64,000 nt of DNA. It comes from Rhizobacter sp. Root1238. GTDB taxonomy: Bacteria > Pseudomonadota > Gammaproteobacteria > Burkholderiales > Burkholderiaceae_C. The translations under genes and the position numbers were made by a program. Shown one piece after another: positions 8,733 through 18,180 of this stretch (the first letter of the stretch is position 1; each line of letters begins with the position of its first letter). Location: positions 194,204 to 258,203 of the forward strand of contig NZ_LMDM01000001.1 of assembly GCF_001425825.1 (NCBI RefSeq), read 5' to 3'. The notes below the pieces were generated by a model. The model saw nothing but the letters and a program-made list of their open reading frames with translations, was not told the DNA's origin and did not search any database.

Positions 8733-9791
8733 CTACTTGTGCTTCTTCGGGCCCCGCAGGAACTCGCGGTCGACGTCGAGCGTCGACTTCACGCCGATGT
8801 CGGCGCGGTGCTTCTTCAGCCAGTTCGTCGCCGCCGCGCGGCCGAGCGCGAACAGGTCGTCGAGGAAGGCGCGGTCGGTGTTGAACTTGCTGTTCGCGCC
8901 ATAGGGCCCGAGGCCGTCGTCGTCGGCCACCATGTGCAGCCGCAGGTCCTTGTAGCGCCCCGGGTCCAGTTTGCCTTCGCGCACCAGCCGCGAGACGAAC
9001 GAGATCGCGCGCATCTCCGACATCAGGCTCGCGTTGAAGGTGATCTCGCTGAGCCGGTCCATGATCTCCTCGCTGCGCGTCGGCGTGCCCTCGCGCACCA
9101 GCGGGTTGATGCGCACCAGCAGGATGTCGAGCGCCGCGGTCTGGTAGATCAGCGGGTAGATCGCCGGGTTGCCGGTGTACCCGCCGTCCCAGTAAGGCTC
9201 GCCGTCGATGTGCACCGCCTGGAACAGGAACGGCAGGCAGGCCGACGCCAGCAGCACGTCGACCGTGATGTCGCGGCCGGTGAACACACGCGCCTGGCCG
9301 GTCGTCACGCTGGTCGCGGTGATGAACAGCCGCAGCCCGCTCGCGTGCACCGCGTCTTCGTCGACATGCCGGCGCAGCACGTCGCGCAGCGGGTTCAGGT
9401 TCAGCGGGTTGAATTCGTAGGGGCTGAACGAGCGGAAGAACGAGCTCATCCACTGGTAGCCGGGCAGCTTGTCGAGCTTGAAGTTGTCGCTCAGCGAATG
9501 GGCCTGGCTGGCCGAGAACGGCGAGAAGATCGAGCCGGAGCGGCTGACGTCGCGCCAGAACTCGGTCAGCGCCTCGCGCGCGCCGTCGCGCCCGCCCTTC
9601 CGGTAGCCGCTGGCCATCACCGCGGCATTCAGCGCGCCGGCGCTGGTGCCCGAGACGCCGCTGAAGTGCAGGCCGTCGTCTTCGAGCAGCCGGTCGAGCA
9701 CGCCCCAGGTGAAGGCGCCGTGCGAGCCGCCGCCCTGCAGCGCGAGGTCGAGGCCGAGCGAAGCGGGAGCGTGTGGTTCGTGAACTGCCAT
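8733..9791 (-). CDS. Patatin-like phospholipase
   Basis: 352-residue cytoplasmic-type lipid acyl hydrolase. It shows the oxyanion loop LQGGGSHGAF (residues 18-27), the nucleophile elbow GTSAG with Ser50, and the DGG motif with Asp202, giving the Ser-Asp dyad of the family. There is no signal peptide. The C-terminus beyond residue 280 is helical and charged, as in bacterial patatins sometimes linked to polyhydroxybutyrate or lipid turnover. It lies 30 bases downstream of the histidine kinase and may be co-transcribed with it. Confidence 0.87.
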   Translation of the reverse strand: MAVHEPHAPASLGLDLALQGGGSHGAFTWGVLDRLLEDDGLHFSGVSGTSAGALNAAVMASGYRKGGRDGAREALTEFWRDVSRSGSIFSPFSASQAHSLSDNFKLDKLPGYQWMSSFFRSFSPYEFNPLNLNPLRDVLRRHVDEDAVHASGLRLFITATSVTTGQARVFTGRDITVDVLLASACLPFLFQAVHIDGEPYWDGGYTGNPAIYPLIYQTAALDILLVRINPLVREGTPTRSEEIMDRLSEITFNASLMSEMRAISFVSRLVREGKLDPGRYKDLRLHMVADDDGLGPYGANSKFNTDRAFLDDLFALGRAAATNWLKKHRADIGVKSTLDVDREFLRGPKKHK

Positions 9792-9821
9792 CGGAAATGC
9801 CTCGGGTTAACCCGGGGCAGT

Positions 9822-11411
9822 CTAAGTCGGATGGGATTCGCCCATGTTTCCGTCGGTCACCGCGCCGTCACCGGTCGCAGCCTCGGCCGGCAGCTGAACC
9901 GGGAAGCGCACCGTGAAGCGCGCCCCCGGCCCGAAGGCCACGCCGCCCTGGTCGCTCAACCCGGGGCGATGCCGCAGGTTGGCGTCTTCCAGCGTGATCT
10001 CGGCGCCGTGCTGTTGCGCGATCTCGCGCACGATCGCGAGCCCCAGCCCCGAGCCGTCGACGTTGGTGCCCAGCGAGCGGTAGAACGGCTGGAACACCTT
10101 GTCGCGCTCGCCGGCCGGGATGCCGGGGCCGGAGTCCTCGACCTGCACCACCACCACCTGGCCGAACGGGTCGTCGACCGCCCGCACCGTGACCGTGCCG
10201 CCTTCGGGCGTGTACTGCAGCGCGTTGTCGACCAGGTTGCGGATCAGCTCGCGCAGCAGCACCGGCTGGCCGGAGACCGACAGCCCGGCCGCGCCGCGCC
10301 GCGCGGTATACGCCGTATCGGGGCCTTCGTAGCCGAGGTCGATGCGCTTCTCCAGCGCGCGCGGCACGAAGTCGTGCACCGCCTCGGCCGCCAGCCGCGC
10401 CAGGTTGACCGGCTGGCGTTGCAGCGCCTGCGACGCGTCTTCGGCGCGCGCCATCGCGAGCAGCTGGTTGACCATGCGCGCGGCGCGCTGGCTCGAACGC
10501 GCGATCTGCTGCAGCGACTTCTTCAGCGCCTGCGGGTCGCGCTCGCCGGCGTCGATCTCGCGCTGCGCCAGCTCGGCCTGCGTGCGCAGCCCGGCCAGCG
10601 GCGTCTTCAGCTGGTGCGCCGCGTCGGCCAGGAAGTGCTTCTGCGCGCCGATGCTGCGGTCCAGCCGGGCCAGCAGGTCGTTGATCGCGCGCACCAGCGG
10701 CGACACCTCTTCCGGCGCGTCGCGCTCGTCGATCGGGCTCAGGTCGTGGCTCTCGCGGCGGCGGATGCGCTGCTGCAGCTCGTTCAGCGGCGCGATGCCG
10801 CGCGCGAGCGCCAGCCACACCAGCAGCACTGCCAGCGGCAGGATCACGAACTGCGGCAGCATCACGCCCTTGATGATCTCGGTGGCCAGCCGCGAGCGCT
10901 TGCCCAGCGTCTCGGCCACCTGCACGATCGGCGGCTCGACGCCGGCCGGCGCGGCACCGGCGGCGCTGCCCGGTAGCCCGATCCGCACATAGGCGATGCG
11001 CACCGGCTCGCGGTTGATCTCGTCGTCGCGGTAGCGCACCACGCCGGGCGCCGCGCGCTCTTCGTCGTTGGGCATCGGCAGCGTGCGGTCGCCGCTCAGG
11101 TACTGGCCGTCCAGGCCGAGCACCTGGTAGTACAGCGTGTCGGTCTCGTCGGTGTGCAGCAGCTCGGCGGCGCTCGCCGGCAGCGCGAAGCTGGCCGACG
11201 GCAGCGTGCCGCCGCCGGCGTCCTGCACCGTCACCTGCTGCGACAGCACGCGCGCCATCTCGCCGAGCTGGCGGTCGAAGGGCTTGTTGGCGATGCCCTG
11301 CGCGACCAGCCACGTCAGCACGACGCTCATCGGCCAGAGCAGCAGCAGCGGCGCGAGCATCCAGTCGAGGATCTCGCCGAACAGCGAGCGCTGTTCTTTC
11401 GTCGCTTTCAT
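9822..11411 (-). CDS. Two-component sensor histidine kinase (TctE-like)
   Basis: 529-residue inner-membrane kinase. It has two membrane segments (about 19-40 and 186-206) around a periplasmic sensor of the TctE/2CSK type, then HAMP, dimerisation helix with phospho-acceptor His266 (AAHQLKTPLAGL) and an ATPase domain with N (RNLVDNALQYTP) and G (GSGLGLAIV) boxes. I chose ATG 11411, one base into the stop of the response regulator (TGATG), so the pair is translationally coupled. TctE kinases usually sit beside tricarboxylate carriers; here the next genes are a patatin and a MATE exporter. Confidence 0.9.
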   Translation of the reverse strand: MKATKEQRSLFGEILDWMLAPLLLLWPMSVVLTWLVAQGIANKPFDRQLGEMARVLSQQVTVQDAGGGTLPSASFALPASAAELLHTDETDTLYYQVLGLDGQYLSGDRTLPMPNDEERAAPGVVRYRDDEINREPVRIAYVRIGLPGSAAGAAPAGVEPPIVQVAETLGKRSRLATEIIKGVMLPQFVILPLAVLLVWLALARGIAPLNELQQRIRRRESHDLSPIDERDAPEEVSPLVRAINDLLARLDRSIGAQKHFLADAAHQLKTPLAGLRTQAELAQREIDAGERDPQALKKSLQQIARSSQRAARMVNQLLAMARAEDASQALQRQPVNLARLAAEAVHDFVPRALEKRIDLGYEGPDTAYTARRGAAGLSVSGQPVLLRELIRNLVDNALQYTPEGGTVTVRAVDDPFGQVVVVQVEDSGPGIPAGERDKVFQPFYRSLGTNVDGSGLGLAIVREIAQQHGAEITLEDANLRHRPGLSDQGGVAFGPGARFTVRFPVQLPAEAATGDGAVTDGNMGESHPT

Positions 11412-12082
11412 CAGGCTGCGATCTTCTCCAGGCAGTAGCCGAGCCCGCGCACCGTGGCGATCCGCACCGGGCCCTGCTCGATCTTCTTGCGCAGCCGGTG
11501 GATGTAGACCTCGATCGCGTTGTTGCTGACCTCTTCGCCCCATTCGCACAGCCGCTCGACCAGCTGGTCCTTGCTGACCAGCCGGCCGGCCCGCTGCAGC
11601 AGCACCTCCAGCAGGCTCAGCTCGCGCGCCGACAGCTCGACCATCTGCTCGTTCAGGTAGGCGACGCGGCCGGTGGCGTCGAAGGTCAGCGGACCGTGCC
11701 GGATCACGCTCGACGCGGTGCCCAGGCCGCGCCGCGTCAGCGCGCGCACGCGGGCTTCGAGCTCCTGCAGCGAGAACGGCTTGGCCATGTAGTCATCGGC
11801 ACCGAGGTCCAGGCCCTGCACGCGCTGCTCGACGCTGTCGGCCGCAGTCAGGATCAGCACCGGCACCGCCGAGCCGCGGGCGCGCAGCTTGCGCAGCACC
11901 TCCAGCCCGTGCAGCTTCGGCAGGCCGAGGTCGAGGATCAGCAGGTCGAACTCGTGGGCCGACAGCGCGGCGTCTGCCTCGGTGCCGCTCGCCACATGGT
12001 CGACCGCGTAGCCGCCATTGCGCAGCGAGCGCAGCAGCCCGTCGGCCAGCACCTGGTCGTCTTCGGCGATCAACACCCGCAT
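11411..12082 (-). CDS. OmpR-family response regulator, partner of the TctE-like kinase
   Basis: 223 residues. The receiver domain has the acidic pair EDD (7-9), phospho-acceptor Asp51 in LILDLGLPKLHG and the conserved Lys in YMAKPFS. The C-terminal winged helix is the OmpR/PhoB type (EVYIHRLRKKIEQG, RGLGYCLEK). ATG 12082 gives the family-standard start MRVLIAEDDQ. It is transcribed away from recA, and the two share a 130-base intergenic region with the LexA box, so recA repression could in principle affect it; that is inference. Confidence 0.9.
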   Translation of the reverse strand: MRVLIAEDDQVLADGLLRSLRNGGYAVDHVASGTEADAALSAHEFDLLILDLGLPKLHGLEVLRKLRARGSAVPVLILTAADSVEQRVQGLDLGADDYMAKPFSLQELEARVRALTRRGLGTASSVIRHGPLTFDATGRVAYLNEQMVELSARELSLLEVLLQRAGRLVSKDQLVERLCEWGEEVSNNAIEVYIHRLRKKIEQGPVRIATVRGLGYCLEKIAA

Positions 12083-12155
12083 GGCTGCCTCCAGTGCGGC
12101 GCATGAACTCGGCCGCTGCCGGGATTGTAGGGAGGGGTCCGCGACCGGCAGAAAA

Positions 12156-12175
12156 GACTGTACAAACATCCAGCC
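12156..12175 (+). promoter_or_regulatory. LexA (SOS) box of recA
   Basis: The site fits CTG-N10-CAG exactly: CTG at 12158-12160, ten bases TACAAACATC, CAG at 12171-12173. This is the consensus for LexA in beta- and gammaproteobacteria. A -10-like GATAAT follows at 12181-12186, so a bound repressor would cover the -35 region. The recA ATG is about 38 bases downstream, with an AAGGAGA ribosome site (about 12198-12204). Confidence 0.85.
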
Positions 12176-12212
12176 TTTGCGATAATCCGCGCAACTCAAG
12201 GAGATCGCCCCC

Positions 12213-13340
<1,128 letters not shown>

Positions 13341-13361
13341 GCGGCCGACGTCGGCGGGCCG

Positions 13362-13859
13362 ATGATGCGGCAGCGGCTGTCGCTGCGTGGGCGCGGCGTG
13401 CAGTTGCTGTCGCAGCGCGAGCACAGCCGCCAGGAACTGCGGCGCAAGCTGCTGCAGCACCTGCGGAAGGCGCAGTCCGACACGGACACCGACACCGAGC
13501 CTGAGCCGGCCGATGCCGACCAGCAGGTCGACGAGGTGTTGTCCTGGCTGCAGGACAAGGGCTACTTCAGCGAGCAGCGCTTCGTCGAGAGCCGGGTCCA
13601 TGTGCGCGAGGGCCGCTACGGCAACCTGCGCATCCGCCAGGAGCTGGCGCAGCACGGCGTCACGCTGGGTGCCGACCAGGCGCAGCACCTGAAAGAAACC
13701 GAACTGGCACGTGCCCACGAGGTGTGGGTGCGCAAGTTCGGGGTCGCGGCCCTCGACCCGGCGGGCCGCGCGAAGCAGCAGCGGTTTCTCGCGAGCCGGG
13801 GCTTCTCGGCCGAGGTGATCCGCCGCGTGGTGAAGGGCGACGTGGACGAAGCGGCCTAG
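13362..13859 (+). CDS. recX: RecA regulator RecX
   Basis: 165-residue small helical protein that binds RecA filaments and limits their activity. The N-terminus LLSQREHSRQELRRKL and the later RRFLAS/GFSAEVIRRVV-type repeats are the family's three-helix units. Position right after recA supports the call. An alternative ATG lies three bases further on. A short GC hairpin with a TCCG loop (13882-13897) follows the stop and may mark the transcript end. Confidence 0.92.
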   Translation: MMRQRLSLRGRGVQLLSQREHSRQELRRKLLQHLRKAQSDTDTDTEPEPADADQQVDEVLSWLQDKGYFSEQRFVESRVHVREGRYGNLRIRQELAQHGVTLGADQAQHLKETELARAHEVWVRKFGVAALDPAGRAKQQRFLASRGFSAEVIRRVVKGDVDEAA

Positions 13860-13925
13860 TGCGAACCAGCCTGGTGCGAACCGGCCTTCCGAGGCCGTCG
13901 TCGCCCCACGCCGTTCAGAACGAGA

Positions 13926-14069
13926 TCAGGCGGCTGCCTTCTTGCCTGCCGGCTTCGCGGTGGTGGCTGCTTGTGCGGCGGCCTCACGCGCCAGGCGCTC
14001 CTGTTTCTTCGCGTCCTTCGCACGCTTTTGCTTCACACGGCGGATTCCGCGGTCCTTGTCGGCGCTCAT
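13926..14069 (-). CDS. Small basic protein, 47 residues
   Basis: A short gene facing recX, below the usual length cut-offs. ATG 14069 has a ribosome site GGAGA seven bases upstream. The product has an N-terminal half dense in Lys/Arg ([20 protein letters not shown]) and an Ala/Thr/Lys tail ending GKKAAA. It is probably a soluble, helical, nucleic-acid-associated or ribosome-associated protein, judged only by charge. Third positions of its codons are strongly G/C like neighbouring genes. It lies in the gap between recX and the Gdx exporter, transcribed leftwards. No named family is recognised. Confidence 0.65.
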   Translation of the reverse strand: MSADKDRGIRRVKQKRAKDAKKQERLAREAAAQAATTAKPAGKKAAA

Positions 14070-14192
14070 GCCAATCTCCAATGGGTTGAAAGAGCCGAGG
14101 TTTTACCACCTCCGGCGCCCCGCGCGACGCACTGTCGGCACGGACGCGCCAACGCTGGTACAACCCGGGCTCACCACCGACGAGGACTGCGC

Positions 14193-14513
14193 ATGAACTG
14201 GATCATCCTGGTGGCCGCCGGCCTGTTCGAGATCGGCTGGGCGATCGGCCTGAAGTACACCGCCGGCTTCACGCGCCTGTGGCCGAGCGTCGGCACCGTG
14301 GCGGCGATGGTCATCAGCGTGTGCCTGCTCGGCTACGCGATGAAGTCGCTGCCGGTCGGCACGGCCTACGCGGTGTGGGTCGGCGTCGGCGCGGTCGGTA
14401 CCGCGGTCCTCGGCATCGTGCTGTTCGGCGAGCCGGCGTCCACCGCGCGGCTCGCGAGCCTCGCGCTGATCGTGGCCGGCATCGTCGGGTTGAAGCTCGC
14501 GAGCCCGGCGTGA
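14193..14513 (+). CDS. sugE: Small multidrug resistance family exporter, Gdx/SugE type
   Basis: 106 residues with four membrane helices, the size of a dual-topology SMR transporter. Glu13 in [15 protein letters not shown] is the essential proton/substrate residue, and the following GWAIGLKYT pattern and [15 protein letters not shown] motif fit the Gdx (guanidinium exporter) branch rather than EmrE. Members exchange guanidinium for protons. I looked upstream for a guanidine riboswitch and did not find a recognisable one. The gene is convergent with serA, 15 bases between stops. Confidence 0.88.
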   Translation: MNWIILVAAGLFEIGWAIGLKYTAGFTRLWPSVGTVAAMVISVCLLGYAMKSLPVGTAYAVWVGVGAVGTAVLGIVLFGEPASTARLASLALIVAGIVGLKLASPA

Positions 14514-14528
14514 GCTGCGCCCGCGGTC

Positions 14529-15761
14529 TCAGTACAACAGCCGCGAGCGGATCGTGTCCGGCAGCGACGCCAGGTCGGCCAGCGCCGCCTCCGGTGCTGT
14601 GGTGTCGACGTCGATCACGACGTAGCCCACCTCGTCGCGCGTGCTCAGGTACTGCGCCGCGACGTTGATGCCGGCTTTCGACAGCCGCTCGTTCACCCGC
14701 GCCATCACGCCCGGCACGTTGCGGTGGATGTGCAGCAGCCGGCTGCGGCCGGTGTGCTCCGGCAGCGCGACCTCGGGGAAATTGACCGCCGACGTGGTCG
14801 ATCCGTTGTTGCTGTAGCGCACCAGCTTGGCCGCGACCTCCTTGCCGATGTTGGCCTGCGCCTCCAGCGTCGAGCCGCCGATGTGCGGCGTCAGGATCAC
14901 GTTGTCCATGCCGACCAGCGGCGATTCGAAGCGCGCGTCGTTGCCCTGCGGCTCCTCGGGGAACACGTCGATCGCGGCGCCCAGCAGGTGGCCGTCCGTC
15001 AGCGCCTCGGCCAGCGCGTCGATGTCGACCACCGTGCCGCGCGAGGCATTGATCAGGTGCGCGCCGCGCTTCATCGCGCGGATCTGCGCCCGCCCGATCA
15101 GGCCCTTGGTCGACGGCAGCTCCGGCAGGTGCAGCGTGACCACGTCCGACGCGCCGAGCACCTCGTCGAGGCCGTCCATCGCGCGCGCATTGCCCAGCGG
15201 CAGCTTGGCCTCGACGTCGTGGAAGACCACCGCCATGCCGAGCTGCTCGGCCAGCACGCCGATCTGCGTGCCGATGTGGCCGTAGCCGACGATGCCGAGC
15301 GTCTTGCCGCGCACCTCGAACGAGTTCTCGGCGCTCTTGGTCCAGCCGTTGCGGTGCAGGATCGCGTTCTTCGCCGGGATGCCGCGCATCAGCATGATGA
15401 TCTCGGCCAGCACCAGCTCGGCCACGCTGCGGGTGTTCGAGAACGGCGCGTTGAAGACCGGCACGCCCAGGTCCATCGCTGCGCGCAGGTCGACCTGGTT
15501 GGTGCCGATGCAGAAGCAGCCGACCGCGGCGAGCTTCGGCGCGGCCTTCAGCACGTCGGCCGTCAGCTGGGTGCGCGAGCGGATGCCGAGGAAGTGCGCG
15601 TCGGCGATCGCCGCGTGCAGCGCATCGCCGGCCAGCGCCTTCGCATGGGTGACGACCTGCGAGTAGCCGTCGCGCTTCAGCACGTCGACGGCGGACGCGT
15701 GGATGCCTTCGAGCAACACGAACTTGAGCTTGTCCTTCGGGACCGAGAGTCGGGGGTTCAT
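14529..15761 (-). CDS. serA: D-3-phosphoglycerate dehydrogenase SerA
   Basis: 410 residues, the same length as E. coli SerA. It catalyses the first step of serine synthesis, oxidising 3-phosphoglycerate to 3-phosphohydroxypyruvate with NAD. The NAD site GIVGYGHIGTQIG (about 155-167), catalytic Arg/Glu region and the His in LTPHIGGST (about 290-298) are visible. The C-terminal 75 residues form an ACT domain (HIHRNVPGVMARVNERLSKAGINV), so it is probably inhibited by serine. ATG 15761 aligns with the family start; further upstream codons are not conserved. It diverges from a helicase gene. Confidence 0.95.
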   Translation of the reverse strand: MNPRLSVPKDKLKFVLLEGIHASAVDVLKRDGYSQVVTHAKALAGDALHAAIADAHFLGIRSRTQLTADVLKAAPKLAAVGCFCIGTNQVDLRAAMDLGVPVFNAPFSNTRSVAELVLAEIIMLMRGIPAKNAILHRNGWTKSAENSFEVRGKTLGIVGYGHIGTQIGVLAEQLGMAVVFHDVEAKLPLGNARAMDGLDEVLGASDVVTLHLPELPSTKGLIGRAQIRAMKRGAHLINASRGTVVDIDALAEALTDGHLLGAAIDVFPEEPQGNDARFESPLVGMDNVILTPHIGGSTLEAQANIGKEVAAKLVRYSNNGSTTSAVNFPEVALPEHTGRSRLLHIHRNVPGVMARVNERLSKAGINVAAQYLSTRDEVGYVVIDVDTTAPEAALADLASLPDTIRSRLLY

Positions 15762-15878
15762 GCGCCGATTGTTGAGCAGCCGCAGCGGCCCCATGCGGTG
15801 GAAGGGCATGCGCGCCGGCGGGCGCCCGGGGCACACCGGTTAGAGTTCCGGGGCTTTTCCCGCCGTACCCCAGCCTTT

Positions 15879-18095
15879 GTGAGTGCCTCCCCCACCGTGA
15901 ATCTTCCCAACCCGCGCCATGCGGCGCGCGTGCCCGCGCACGTTTCGCCCGAGCAGCTCGCCCGCATCCGCCAGGCCGCCTATGCGCTGCCCCAGGTCGT
16001 CAAGCCCGCCGATTATTTCGATGAACACGCGTCGGGGCTCGACGAGCGCCTCGACAAGCTCGGCCTCGTGCTGCTGCAGAAGGCGGTGGCCGGCGCCCGG
16101 CCGAGCCGCTGGATCGCACCCGACGTGATCGACGCGGCGCTGCAGCACCTGGACGAGGTCGGCAACGGCCCCGAGGTGCGCACCGTGATGCTGGACCGCA
16201 CCGCCGCGCTCGACGCGCTCGGCATCGCCCGCGAAGGCGGCCGCTGGACGCGCCTGATCAGCCAGCCGCTGCAGCTGGCCGACGTGAACTGGCGCGTGCC
16301 GGTGATGTTCCGGATCCCGATCGCGTCGGAACCGGTGTGGGCCTTCTTCCGCAACGGCGACAAGCCGGCGCTGCTGGCCGCGCTCGGCCCGATCGAAGCC
16401 TGGCCGCACGCCGGCGAGGTGCAGGCCGCGCTCGAGGCGCTGGTGCAGCGCAGCCGCGCGCACAACCCGCGCCACCTCGACATGCTGCTGCCGCGCCTGC
16501 TGGCCGAATGCGCAACGCCGCAGCCGGTGGCCGACCTGCGCGCCGCCTGTGTGCGCGCGCAGGAGCGCTGGGAACACCAGGTGTCCGAGCTCGACACGCT
16601 GGCCGGCCTGAACAGCGAGCTCGCGTTCCAGGGCTACCCCGACACCTTCGTGAAGGCGCGCCGCCTGCAGCGCAACGTGACGCTCTACGTCGGCCCGCCG
16701 AACAGCGGCAAGACTTACGCCGCATTCGAACAGCTGGCGCGCGCGCACGACGGCGCCTACCTGGCCCCGCTGCGGCTGCTGGCGCTGGAAGGCCGCGACC
16801 GACTGGTGGGCCGCGGCGTGGCCTGCTCGCTGCTCACCGGTGAAGAGAACGTGCCGGCCGAAGGCGCCGGGCTGGTGTCCAGCACCATCGAGATGGTGAA
16901 CACCAGCAAGGTGGTCGACGTCGCGGTGATCGACGAAGCCCAGATGATCTTCGACCCGTACCGCGGCTGGGCGTGGACGCAGGCGATCGTCGCGGTGCCG
17001 GCCAGCGAGGTGATCATCATCTGCTCGGCCTATGCGGTGCCGGCGATCGAGAACCTGCTCGGGCTGTGCGGCGAGCGCTGCAGCGTCCGGCACTTCGAGC
17101 GCAAGCAGCATGTGCAGCTGATCGAGGCGCCGGTGCCGATCGGCGCGCTGACGAAGGGCGATGCGGTGGTGGCCTTCAGCCGGCGCGACGTGCTGACGCT
17201 GCGCGACCAGATCGCCGCCGGCGGCCACCCGGTGTCAGTGATCTACGGCGCATTGCCGCCCGAGGTGCGCCGGCGCGAGGCCGAGCGTTTCGCGCAGGGC
17301 GAATCGCATGTGCTGGTCGCCACCGACGCGATCGGCATGGGCCTGAACCTGCCGATCCGGCGCGTGCTGTTCAGCACGATGAGCAAGTTCGACGGCCAGG
17401 GCGACCGGCCGCTCGATGAATCCGAGGTGCACCAGATCGGCGGGCGCGCCGGCCGCTTCGGCATGCATGAAGAGGGCTTCGTCGGCGTGCTGAAAGAGGC
17501 CGAGCCGCAGGCGCTGCGCATGCTGAAGGAACGGCTGCCGCGCACGCCGCGTGCGCCGCGCGACTTCAAGGCGCCGGTGGCGCCGAACGGCTGGCATGTG
17601 GACACCATCGCGTCGCGGATGCGCAAGACGCAGTTGCGCGAGGTGCTGGGCGTCTTCATGGAGCAGCTGAAGCTCGACAACGCGCACTTCGCCGTGGCCG
17701 AGCTGGAGCAGATGCTGGAACTGGCCGAGCAGCTCGACCGCAGCGCCGCGAAGCTCACGCTGAAGGAGCGCTTCATCTACGCGCAGGCGCCGGTGGACAC
17801 CCGCACCGTCTCGCAGGTGCAGGAGTTCCTCGACTGGAGCAGCAGCCATGCGCTGACCGGCCGCGCCGGCTCGCCATGGTTCCTGCAGGACGTCGACGGC
17901 CACAGCCGGCTCGACCGCATGGAGCAGGCGCTGCGCTCGTGCACGCTGTGGCTGTGGCTGGACCTGCGCTTCCCCGGCGTCTACGGCAAGGTCGACGAGG
18001 TGACGGCATTGCGCAGCCAGCTGAACGACGGCATCGAGCGGCAGCTGAAGGGCAAGCGGCCGCTGGCCCAGGTGCGCCACCGCGCGCGGCGCTGA
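15879..18095 (+). CDS. SUV3-like DExH RNA helicase
   Basis: 738 residues from GTG 15879. Residues 1-270 are an uncharacterised N-terminal region. The helicase core follows: Walker A GPPNSGKT (272-279), DEAQ (352-355), motif III-like ICSAY, and motif VI QIGGRAGRFG (about 521-530). The C-terminal part (about 590-735) has the short SUV3-type end domain. The DEAQ box and overall order match the SUV3 family, known from mitochondria (RNA degradosome) and some proteobacteria. There is no phosphorylase or nuclease gene beside it, but an RNA chaperone gene (proQ) follows 85 bases later. The RNA-decay role is inferred. Confidence 0.85.
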   Translation: MSASPTVNLPNPRHAARVPAHVSPEQLARIRQAAYALPQVVKPADYFDEHASGLDERLDKLGLVLLQKAVAGARPSRWIAPDVIDAALQHLDEVGNGPEVRTVMLDRTAALDALGIAREGGRWTRLISQPLQLADVNWRVPVMFRIPIASEPVWAFFRNGDKPALLAALGPIEAWPHAGEVQAALEALVQRSRAHNPRHLDMLLPRLLAECATPQPVADLRAACVRAQERWEHQVSELDTLAGLNSELAFQGYPDTFVKARRLQRNVTLYVGPPNSGKTYAAFEQLARAHDGAYLAPLRLLALEGRDRLVGRGVACSLLTGEENVPAEGAGLVSSTIEMVNTSKVVDVAVIDEAQMIFDPYRGWAWTQAIVAVPASEVIIICSAYAVPAIENLLGLCGERCSVRHFERKQHVQLIEAPVPIGALTKGDAVVAFSRRDVLTLRDQIAAGGHPVSVIYGALPPEVRRREAERFAQGESHVLVATDAIGMGLNLPIRRVLFSTMSKFDGQGDRPLDESEVHQIGGRAGRFGMHEEGFVGVLKEAEPQALRMLKERLPRTPRAPRDFKAPVAPNGWHVDTIASRMRKTQLREVLGVFMEQLKLDNAHFAVAELEQMLELAEQLDRSAAKLTLKERFIYAQAPVDTRTVSQVQEFLDWSSSHALTGRAGSPWFLQDVDGHSRLDRMEQALRSCTLWLWLDLRFPGVYGKVDEVTALRSQLNDGIERQLKGKRPLAQVRHRARR

Positions 18096-18180
18096 GTGCC
18101 CGGCGCCCCTCACCCCCTGACACACCGACTTCGCCACACGGCGTCACAATCCCCTCCTTTCCCGCTTGTCGCTTCACCCC

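Noticed and set aside
14070-14192. Guanidine riboswitch upstream of the Gdx exporter
   Set aside because: I could not find the conserved loops of guanidine-I, -II or -III riboswitches; only short GC pairings are visible.
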